From Nematostella vectensis (lineage: Eukaryota > Cnidaria > Anthozoa > Actiniaria > Edwardsiidae): a DNA stretch of 64,000 bases. The stretch lies in NCBI RefSeq assembly GCF_932526225.1, contig NC_064037.1, positions 12,506,203 through 12,570,202 of the forward strand. The letters are read 5' to 3'. The position numbers and the translations under genes are program-made. Below, in pieces: positions 50,151 to 61,000 of this stretch. Position 1 is the first letter of the stretch; every line of letters starts with the position of its first letter. The notes below the pieces were generated by a model, which was given only the letters and a program-made list of their open reading frames with translations, was not told the origin of the DNA and searched no databases.

Positions 50151-51362
50151 TTACAAGCTGCTCGTAGCCTTTTTAGAAGCACTTTCTCTCGCCATCTTCT
50201 CTGACTGACAATTCTCAACAAAGCAATCTCCCTGATCTCGGGATGAACTTGCTTGCTTACTACAGTAAGCTGTCACATGTATCGGGTCAAACTCTGCAAC
50301 CGAACTCGCTACGAGGTCTTCCCGACGAGAGAACGAATTTGTTTCGAAGGTATGTCGGGTTGCGGCCGGAAGAGATGGGCAGGGACGTGAGCACAGCTTT
50401 TTTAGTCCCTGTCGATAACGGGTGACAAATACGAAATACACGAATGGGTTTGCTGCAGAGTTACAGAACGTTAGGAATTGCGCGATGTAGAACACTCTAG
50501 GTACCATAGTGCTACACTCCTCGGTATCCCAGCGCCAGTAGAAATTCAGCGCTAGCATAAAGCAGTTATATGGTCCGTAACACAGGCCAAAGATCACTAC
50601 TATCGTAAGGGACATATAGAAAACGCGAATGTTTTTCCGGCGTTGGTTTCGGGCGATATCGCTTGTTTGCATGGACGCGACTCGATTTGATGTTTTCCAT
50701 AGCTGTGCAGACATTACGGTGTAAAGCACTGTTAGGGTGATGAACGGCACAATGATGAACATGACGCAGATCACAGACACGAAGGCGATTTGCGTCGGCA
50801 GCTGCTCAAAGGCTGGTTCCCAGCTGCTAATGCAGTCCTTCCCTTGGACTCGGAACGTGTAAAAGTAAGGAGCGAACACAGCCATCCCAATAATCCAGGT
50901 GAGCGCAATAAGTGTTCCTCTGACCGTAGAACTAAACAAAGTGGCGCGCATCGGGAAAACGACCGCGGCAAAACGGTCAACTGTGATAATGATCAAACTG
51001 AGCACAGAGACCACCGGGGAGACATCTGTAAGGAAGTAGGATATTTTACACAAGGCATTGCCGGCTTCACCCCCAACTAACCACTCCCCAGTGCCTCTGA
51101 GTTTCTCGGTGACTCGTATGGGAATAGCGAAGAGCGGCACCGCGAGGTCAGAACACGCCATGTTGACGATGAAGTAATTGATGGTGGTGTGCATGTTGTC
51201 ATTTCGCAACACGACGAGAATAACCAGAGTGTTGCCAACCAGTGAAACAACCCAGACTATACAATAGGCCAAGATCTTGATGGCAACTATAGATGGAAGG
51301 TCCTTCACCAAGGATAGAAAACACTCCGTTGCGTTCGTTGAGTTTGTCGGTGGCGCAGACAT
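50151..51362 (-). CDS. Class A (rhodopsin-like) G-protein coupled receptor, single coding exon
   Basis: 403 residues. Seven helices are visible: TM1 with GNTLVILVVL (Asn1.50), TM2 NMACSDLAVPL (Asp2.50), TM3 from the disulfide Cys in ALCKISYF to IIITVDRF (DRF in place of DRY), TM4 LTWIIGM (Trp4.50), TM5 IIVPFITL (Pro5.50), TM6 GLCYGPYN (CYGP in place of CWxP), TM7 NSAANPFVYF (NPxxY as NPFVY). The N-terminus has two NST/NAT glycosylation sites, and the tail is Ser-rich. The pattern is that of peptide/amine receptors; the ligand cannot be told from sequence. The start MSAPPTN at 51360-51362 lies just after an acceptor-like TTCTCTTTCTAG, so a 5' UTR intron is likely; the frame stays open further upstream. 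Confidence 0.92.
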   Translation of the reverse strand: MSAPPTNSTNATECFLSLVKDLPSIVAIKILAYCIVWVVSLVGNTLVILVVLRNDNMHTTINYFIVNMACSDLAVPLFAIPIRVTEKLRGTGEWLVGGEAGNALCKISYFLTDVSPVVSVLSLIIITVDRFAAVVFPMRATLFSSTVRGTLIALTWIIGMAVFAPYFYTFRVQGKDCISSWEPAFEQLPTQIAFVSVICVMFIIVPFITLTVLYTVMSAQLWKTSNRVASMQTSDIARNQRRKNIRVFYMSLTIVVIFGLCYGPYNCFMLALNFYWRWDTEECSTMVPRVFYIAQFLTFCNSAANPFVYFVFVTRYRQGLKKLCSRPCPSLPAATRHTFETNSFSRREDLVASSVAEFDPIHVTAYCSKQASSSRDQGDCFVENCQSEKMARESASKKATSSL

Positions 51363-52394
51363 CGTCACTAGAAAGAGAAGCACGCAGGAATAGCTCAAGT
51401 AGTAGTAATGATAACAGCGAGCTTGAAAGGCCTTTTTACCTAATGGATCACACAGGAAATTGGTCTCACTTGAGCCAAGCCAAGTCTGACTGGCACATAC
51501 AGGTGTGTAAAGTAAATGATATAAAATCAAGCATACTAAATACGAGAAGGCAAAAATTATAGCTTCCTTGTGTAAGCTAAATTTCCATTGCTCTTATTTT
51601 AGCAAAATATACATAGAAAAACGTTCTGTCACGCTTAAATGATAAAATTAGCATCCAGTGGGAAAAAGCAAAATACTATTTTGCTTCCGCTTTTACTAAT
51701 CCGATTATTCACTTACATTTGCTCGATATACATTTTGAAACAAATGTGAAATGTTATGACTATCAAACCTGAATGAAAATTTCCTTCCCCGCCTGTGATG
51801 TCAATAGCTATATGTAATTGTTATGATTGTGTATCGCTCTATTTAATGATAAATGACGTTATTGTTAAGCTTGTTTATCGCGCAAGTTTATGGTGATGGT
51901 ATTATGGTTGGAGTGCTTGCGGCAAGAAAGCTCTTGTATCAGACTTGTCAATGGTACAGTGGAAAACGGAAGTTGAACCGCCGTGCTTTAACGTCAACAA
52001 AAGAGCATAATATTATGGATTTCTGGTCGAATGCAAACTCTCGTGTCGTGTTAGTATCGATAGCGCAATTAGTGGTAATTAGACGGCACAGTCATTAACA
52101 CAGAGGGATTTTTAATAGGTTCTTTTATTAGGTTTTTTGATAAGATAGGTACTTCCCTTTCAATACAATGCCATAGATGGATGTTAAGCTAGTTTTCAGC
52201 AGCAGATCTTGGTGATTTGGAGTTCCGATATCGTAAAAAGAAAACCCATTACCAAAGCAAAGCATCGCCCCACCGCCTCTCCAGCTTTTTCGGCATATGA
52301 AATCAACCAAGTTCTTTTTCGAAAACATTAGTTGACACTTCGAGAAAAAAAATATTGTAGGTTTTCTCTCGTGAATACACAAATTTCAAAATAT

Positions 52395-52618
52395 GTTGTC
52401 AGTGCAAATGGCGAATGCCAATTGTCGAAAGGCAGTTCTAAGATAAAAAAATACCACGAAACACGTCAAATTTCTACTGAATGCAGGATGATAATGTGGA
52501 TAATTTCTGCGATTATATTACTTTTCATCTTTATTCTTACAAATTATTATACCCATAAGCAGCGATTGGTCTTATAACTGCTATTTGCCAATTGCCATCC
52601 GCCATTTGCACTGACAAC
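52395..52618. mobile_element. MITE with about 48-bp terminal inverted repeats
   Basis: GTTGTCAGTGCAAATGGCGA at 52395 mirrors the complement ending at 52618; the arms continue as TGCCAATTG-CGAAA-GCAGTT-TAAGA with a few mismatches. The 224 bp element is non-coding. No clear target duplication. Confidence 0.85.
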
Positions 52619-55064
52619 GTTTATTGAAATAGGTGTATACAAAGCACACATAACCATTGTCGATTCAAAAATTGATTCCTATTTTTTGTTGGTAGCGTTA
52701 GGGGCTAAACTTTAGCTGTTGATCCCTTGGGGACATTTTGTCATTTCAGAACCGCAAAAAAAAAAAAAAAAAAACATTCATTTGCGTTTCCTCCTTCCTG
52801 CTATCGACAATGATATTAGACAGAGCTATGACTGTGAAGTGTAAAGTAAAACTCGCAGGCGCATGCGCGCAAAGGCATCAGTTCATCATTTGGTTGTCCT
52901 CGAGATGTCATTGAATCTTGTTATGAGAACTATCGTTTTTCTAGTTAGCTCGGCCAATTCCTTATTAGGACATTACATGCCATATTTGGAAAGACTGTGT
53001 ACGTCGAAAATTTCCAAGTAAAGTTGCTGGAATACGTGTTAACTACGATTTTGCAGGCCGCCTTTTTGAAATACGGCTAAGCCCTAGTGTTTTTAGAATA
53101 TTTCAGGTTTCCCGTGCGCTCGCCCCAGGCTCTTTTAAACCATTTAGAAAAAAAAAAAAACGGCTGCCATTGATTGATTAATTCTGTCGCATCACGGAGT
53201 TAATTTATGTTTCGGTAACCTGGTAACTTTGTTTTGATCAAATTCCAAAAAATCAATTCAATGTGATTTGGATCACAGAAAAAAAAACAGTCTTGTTGTT
53301 TTGCAATCGAAGTTTATCAACGTAAAGACTAATCAGAGCTAGTCAGCGCGTTAGAATTTTTTTTAATTATAAAAACGTCGAAAGAAAACCACTCGACAAC
53401 CTCTATTCTGCTTTGAAAGAAAAGTCGACACAATGCAAAGTTGCTTTTTATGCATTACCCGAAACCCGGCAGGCCAAAATTAATATGAACACATAAAGAA
53501 TAAATACTCATAAGGATTTTCGTTTGATCTTCCCGCTTTCTAGCTATTTCGTGTCAAATTCCGGTAGAAATTGGTAAATGCTTGACCTCAAAGGACCAAC
53601 ATATTGAATATAGGAAACAACACGCTTAATTCTGTTTAAAAGTAATGTATTTTCCAGCCAAATCCTTCTTTTGATACAAATTACAATTCTTTAGAGACAA
53701 TTTTCAACCCAAAAAACCAACGACGTTTGCTCTTATGAAAATAATTTAATCCTTTTTTGTACCTACTTATGATTTAATTTAAATCTTTCGCCTACATTGA
53801 GTGAGATGAAAAGATTTAACAGGATCACGTAAAGGTCAAGTGAGGATATTTAAAAGAACTCTCTTTATTGTGAAAAAAGTATGATTCATTAACGTAATCG
53901 AACTAAAGCAAAGGACCAAAGTAAATTTGTATTTCATTTTGAAAATGCGCAAATAAATGTCAAATGACCATCTTGTGCCACAGGGGAGAATATTAGGTAT
54001 AATGAAGCAACGAAAAAATAATCAAACGAGTTCGCAGCTAGTTTGATAGCCATATTTTAAAACTCTGTGGCATAATATTAGTTTACGATAAAAGTGGACT
54101 GTTTTACCTTTAATTCATTTTCTCTCTTCTCCTTCTCAACGCCGCGACCAACAGGGTGAACCCGGTATTCGGTAAAATAAAGTATACATATAGCACCGTG
54201 GCTACGATTTGGGACCAAGTTCCTGATTCTCCTTTGGCTTTTACATGACAAGGCTAGAGAACCAATGGCCTTCAAGTCCTTTAATTAAATATTTGAATTG
54301 TTATTCTACCTTGTGATGGACACACTCAAACGTTCTTCTAAAGTCGTGTTCTAAGTGCGCGCGAAGATGGACGGAGCCTCCCAGTGTTTGAGGCGAATTT
54401 CATCACTTTATCTGATTGCTTTATAACCCCACAAATCTGATATCACTCTCACAAAAGACCGCCGCGTTTTTAAACCTCATAAGAAACCTATTTTCTATAC
54501 GTTAAATACAAAACGGGGTCTATCTAAAAGCTGTATAGCATAATCCTTGTTGAAGTAGACCAGTTTATATAATTTATGATCACAGAGGCTCTAATCTTTT
54601 CATCCCATCATAACAAATCGAAAAACAATTAGCGCAGCAAATAATTGCGTCAACCCCGCCAACCCAGTTCACAGAAACCTTTTATCCCGAATCACGTTCA
54701 AGACCATGTAGGAAAGCTAAGGCAATCTAGCAGCGTAAATATTTTTGAAGGTGCCATAATATTAAAACATCGCCTTTTTATGCTTTTAATGCCTAGGTAC
54801 CACATTTTTTATACTTTATTTTATCATTTTAAACTTTTTGATATTGATAGGTGTTAAGTTTGTGTTTTTTTTATCATCCATAGACATTTTATACAGTATT
54901 TTTAAACTGTGATATTTTACATACTTAAGGTTACGGGGTGCCTTGAAGTTAAAGCTCTATCGAAAAAAATATTTTTGCATTCCCATTAAATTCCCTACTA
55001 CATTACCTTTTTTCATCGCGTGGTTGGACCGATTGCGACTTCAAATGGAATTGTAAAGTATTAC

Positions 55065-55246
55065 AGCCAAATTCGTTGTTGCGCGACCTCGGCGAATCCA
55101 AAATCCATGTCTCGCGTAGTCAGACACAAGCTTGGGGGGGCCGGGGCTGTCTGGTTTCGATTGTTTGGTTTGATTGAATACGCGCTATTTCCAAACAAAG
55201 AAAGGAATTTTGGATTCTGGCAGGTCGCGCAACAACGAATTTGGCT
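55065..55246. mobile_element. MITE with AGCCAAATTCGTTGTTGCGC ends
   Basis: The left end AGCCAAATTCGTTGTTGCGC then GACCT and GAATCCAAAAT mirrors the right end that finishes at 55246. The pairing may extend outward (AAAGTA near both edges). The centre has a G-run. It accounts for the mirror-image open frames on both strands. Confidence 0.82.
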
Positions 55247-58021
55247 ATAAAATATGTACTTTAAAAGCCGATCAGAAATTATTGGCATGACTCTTGTCCA
55301 GGCCCTACCCGCCAACTCCGAGGTCATGAAGGCTATTATGGTGAATTTAGTGGCGACATTTTTTAAAGTTAGGAATTTCTATAAACATTGTGGTTTGCCA
55401 TCATGCAATTACTGTCTGCAGTAAACGATTGTGGTAGGTGATAGGTAGTTAAACTTGTCATCACTTTATCTTAATCACTGTGATATCCCTAACACAAGGC
55501 AGCAAAAACATCGGAACATAAAAGGAGGTAAATCGAAGTCGGAAATCAAAATAAGACTGCAAAGACGGCAAATAAAGCTGCTGTAACACTTTTAACACAA
55601 AACACTGTTTTTACAGCAGAGATTCACGTAAAATAGGCGGCCTTGTAATATGATCTTCCACCTTGCTTTTGACTCAAAAATTTGTTTTACATACCACCCC
55701 GCCCCCTCCCCATTGGCCGCCAAAAAGTAATTTCTTATGGAATGATGCAATTTATAGTACTCATTTTCCCTACCATACCAATGACTTTGCAAGCCAATCC
55801 TAGGTAAACGCCTGCTTTAGGAAATTGATGCTCATTTTCTTGGAGAGAAATCGAGGGTGTCTTTTTCTTTTGTAGTGAACAAATCTATAGGCCTATTTAC
55901 GCGACACGATTTTGACTTACGACTTGTAGTATAGCGCCTGAAAAGAGCTTCCAGTCCTGCCGTGCAAATAAGGTTTTGAAGAAAGCATAAAAAGTCTATG
56001 ACTAGAAATTTTCCCTCCAGATAAAAATTTCTCTCCATGATTTCTCTCCAATTAAGACTGGGACTAGTATTTATACCAATCAGATTGCGAGTTCAGCCAT
56101 TCGAAAAAAGTACGGAATGACGAATCAATTGTTAAAAAATACATCAAATATTGCCATGTGTTATTGTTATGGAAGCAAAGAATATAGGACAGCAGGAAAG
56201 GGGGCCTTTCCGCCAGAAAAATAATGTAATATCTTTTTTTTTTTCTTTCTATCTTCGTCTTTTTGATTAGTGACGAATTACAAAATAGAAAACGATGGCA
56301 CTGACGCACGCAAAATCTTTCATTTTCTGTTTTTATCACATTTTTTAAAACATTACTGTGGTTTCAGCGCACGACTTTACAACATAACAGCCGCCGACTG
56401 CTCTTGACTCATCTACGTTTACATATACTGGAAACAATAGATAACTTTCCATTCAATCTAGATTTTGTCGTCAAAGTTTTAATAGAACGAATCAAGAATT
56501 TTCAAAGACCGATAGCGGCGACAAACTAATAAAAACAATCAATACTCAATAATATACGACACAAACTGTATAAATGGTAGCCGCTACCAGGTTACAGGCA
56601 GTAGCACGTTGGCTGATGCCCTGTGGCTAATGGCACTGCTATAAGAGGCTTGATTATTAGCCTCAAACCACTCACAATGTGAGTACTATCGGCACTGTCT
56701 AATGAAAAAAAAAAAACTTTAAATCGTACCTTCGTGCCTTATTCTTGGCGGAGCCGTAGACTTACGATTCTCATTTCACGTTACACTCGGCGGTTCGTTT
56801 CGCATGTGTTTTATGTGGTGAATAGTAAAGAAAATGTGTAAGTCGTGGGAGTTGGTTCTTGCACTAAACAAATAATTTTAGGTCGGCACGAGCCAATATA
56901 CATACTATTTTTTTCGATTTCCTTGAATAAAGAGCAAAGTAAACTGACTTTTTCTAGAAGAAGAAAAGGTGACTTGACAGGTGGCAATGATATCGGAAAA
57001 GGGAATGATAGAATATAAGGCGGAGTAAATAATTTGTCAATCCTGTCTGTTTTGGTGCCGCTGTTATCTCTCTTGACGTTTATTATCATTTTACAGCAAA
57101 CGATTTCTCCGATGTTGTCTTAGGCGAAGATTCAAGATTTACTTAAAGATGAAAAAATTTGTATCATGTCTTCCATTTGTTTGCAGTCTTAATTTAATGC
57201 CGGAACGCGTTAATTCGTACCTGTCGCGTAACCTATCTTTTATGCAGTTTCTTTCCGATTTTCCGATACTTCAACTTCAAGAAATATTAAAATACACTTA
57301 GTTTTATTTCTAGAAAGATCTTTTTTCAAAAATCTTTTTGCGAGACAAGGTCTTTCAAGGGAACAATCTTTCTTGATTCTTTCTATATTTTCTCAGTGTC
57401 GCTATGGTTATATGATATTTATCACCCATTTGCTAGCCGAAAAGTAAACTGGTAAGAAGCACTTGGATTCAGGAACATTACAACGACCTCGTTATATAGC
57501 ACTCAAGGAGGTCGGAAATCAAATTCGATTTTGGCTCAAAGTTGGACTACCGGATTTAACGTAAATCAAAATCAAATCAATCTCTATAAACAAGTTTGAA
57601 AACTTTGCTTCAGGGTAGACGCTATTTTTATTATTTTTTTTTTTATATGTCTTTTGTAAATTTCTACTTTACTAAGGTGGAGCTACTTAGGGGACGGCCC
57701 TGAAAAGGCAAGTTGTAAAGTGGTATCGTACATGGCCATTGGAATAAGAACCAGTGGTCTCCTATTATGCGCCCAATACAAGATACGAATTTACCAGCCT
57801 TCCAATCATGAAAATATGCGATTAAGTGTGAAAGGGATTTAGAAACGTGCTCATTTTCTGGTTTTTACATCGAAAAAACCCTAGTGCTTGGGTATCCTTT
57901 GCCGTGCGGTTACTTAGTTAGCACGTGATACTCAAATGATAAAATAAAAAACATTGACCGAGGATAGAATGACCTTTCCTGTATATCTTCTTAAAAGTCA
58001 GAATACGAAGTGTCAAGGCTC

Positions 58022-61000
58022 ATGACTCTTGCGAGCTTTCCACCCCCTGTTTTCATGGAAGAATATAATCGTGTTGGCGAGAAATCGCCTCTTATCCCGA
58101 GCAAAAGAAAACGACGGAGCAAAGAATTTCCCGAAGACCAAGATGATTCACATGTGGCGATATTAAATGGCCGAAAGAAATCTTCCTTTCCTTTAGTTTG
58201 CATCATATTGGCGGTTTTGCTGGAAAGAACAACATATTACGGGATTTTATCTAATCTAGTGGTGTTTCTTACTACAGAGATGGACTTTGCATTTGGTTCT
58301 CTTGGTGTCGGAAATAGCACCATTAGTAACGGTATTATAGTGTCCGTGTTTGCATATACCGGCATGGCATGGTTTATGTCTACTGTCGGTGGCTTCATAG
58401 GTGACTCTTACAGCGGTCATTATAATGCTATATATGGCAGTTTACTTATTTACATACTTGGTTCAGGGTCTCTTTTCATGATCACTGTACTACTTAAATA
58501 TTCAAGTTCATCCCTCAATGATTACAAAGAATTAAGTGTTGGCCTGACTATAGGAACATTGCTAGTGTTATCAATAGGCGAAGGGACCTACAAGGCCAAC
58601 ATTTCGGCATTCGGTGCTGAGCAATTATCGTCTGATGACAGCAAAACCTATCGACAATTTTTTAATTGGTACTATTGGGCAATCAATGTTGCCTCATTCC
58701 TGGCATATATGCTTCTTGCCTATATACAAGTGAACTGGGGATTCTTTTATGGATATTTGATTTCATTGTGTTGTATCCTTTTGGCATGCGTGTTGTTTTG
58801 TATACCCCAGTCTCACTACAACATCAAACCAGCTTCAGGGAACATCCTGAAAAAAGTGTGTGGGGTGATACGAGAAGCATACAGGCTGAGGAAGGGACGT
58901 ACTGAAAACAGGTACACCATTGTCATGTTACAACCCTTGATTGACAAATACCAGGGCCATGTGACAACCTTTCGTCGACATATTACAACCCTTGATTGAC
59001 AAATACCAGGGCCATGTGACAACCTTTCATCGACATATTACAACCCTTGATTGACAAATACCAGGGCCATGTGACAACCTTTCATCAAAAATATTACAAC
59101 CCTTGATTGACAAATACCAGGGCCATGTGACAACCTTTCATCAAAAATATTACAACCCTTGATTGACAAATACCAGGGCCATGTGACAACCTTTCATCGA
59201 CGTATTACAACCCTTGATTGACAAACACCAGGGCCATGTGACAACCTTTCGTCGACATACTACAACCCTTGATTGACAAATACCAGGGCCATGTGACAAC
59301 CTTTCATCAAAAATATTACAACCCTTGATTGACAAATACCAGGGCCATGTGACAACCTTTCATCGACATATTACAACCCTTGATTGACAAATACCAGGGC
59401 CATGTGACAACCTGTCATCGACATATTACAACCCTTGATTGACAAATACCAGGGCCGTGTGACATATTACAACCCTTGATTGACAAATACCAGGGCCGTG
59501 TGACAACCTTTTATCGACATATTACAACCTTTGATTGACAAATACCAGGGCCATGTGACAACCTTTCATCGACATATTACAACCCTTGATTGACAAATAC
59601 CAGGGCCATGTGACAACCTTTCATCGACATATTACAACCCTTGATTGACAAATACCAGGGCCATGTGACATATTACAACCCTTGATTGACAAATACCAGG
59701 GCCATGTGACAACCTTTTATCAACATATTACGAGGGCCATGTGACATATTACAACCCTTGATTGACAAATACCAGGGCCATGTGACAACCTTTTATCGAC
59801 ATATTACAACCCTTGATTGACAAATACCAGGGCCATGTGACAACCTTTCATCGACATATTACAACCCTTGATTGACAAATACCAGGGCCATATGACAACC
59901 TTTCATTGACATATTACAACCCTTGATTGACAAATACCAGGGCCATGTGACAACCTTTCATCGACATATTACAACCCTTGATTGACAAATACCAGGGCCA
60001 CGTGACAACCTTTCATCGACATATTACAACCCTTGATTGACAAATACCAGGGCCATGTGACAACCTTTCATTGACGTATTACAACCCTTGATTGGCATGC
60101 ATTACGGTTGTGTGACAGCTCTTGATTGACTGACCACTACCACTAACAAGAGCGAACTAAATGTTAAAATGTGTTCTAAATCACTCACTACCTCAAACTA
60201 GTGTAAACTGAGCTTTTCTATGTGTTCCTTACACTCGCTTCCTTAAACTAGGGTATTTGAACTTTAATGTTTACTAACACACTCACTACCTCAAACTAGT
60301 GTAAACTGAGCTTTTCTATGTGTTCCTTACACTCGCTTCCTTAAACTAGGGTATTTGAACTTTAATGTTTACTAACACACTCACTACCTCAAACTAGTGT
60401 AAACTGAGCTTTTCTATGTGTTCCTTACACTCGCTTCCTTAAACTAGGGTATTTGAACTTTAATGTTTACTAACACACTCACTACCTCAAACTAGTGTAA
60501 ACTGAGCTTTTCTATGTGTTCCTTACACTCGCTTCCTCAAACTAGGGTATTTGAACGTTAATGTTTACTAACACACTCACTACCTCAAACTAGTGTAAAC
60601 TGAGCTTTTCTATGTGTTCCTTACACTCGCTTCCTCAAACTAGGGTATTTGAACGTTAATGTTTACTAACACACTCACTACCTCAAACTAGGGTATCTGA
60701 ACTTAATGTATTCTAACACACTTTCTAATTCAAACTAGGGTATCTGAACTTTAATGTGCTCTAACTAACTCACTACCACAAACTAGGGTATCTGAACTTT
60801 ATGTGTTCTAACACACTTGCTACCTCAAACTAGGGTATCTGAACTTAATGTGTTCTAACACATTTGCTACCTCAAACTACTGACCTGAACTTTTAAGTGT
60901 GTTTCAATGTAGAACCTACCCTAGCCTGGAGGAGTTTCTCCCAATACAGAGCTGGCTTGACAGGGCGATGATTAAGTATGGTGGCACTTTCCTGGATACT

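Larger units (their letters stand above)
51363..58021. other. 6.6 kb without recognised genes
   Basis: Should hold the GPCR promoter on the left and the transporter promoter on the right. I see MITE-like palindromes (listed) and AT-rich unique sequence; short open frames have no known domains. An unrecognised fast-evolving gene or non-coding RNA cannot be excluded. Confidence 0.4.

Noticed and set aside
55020-55327. Mirror-image open frames on both strands
   Set aside because: Explained by the terminal inverted repeats of a MITE.
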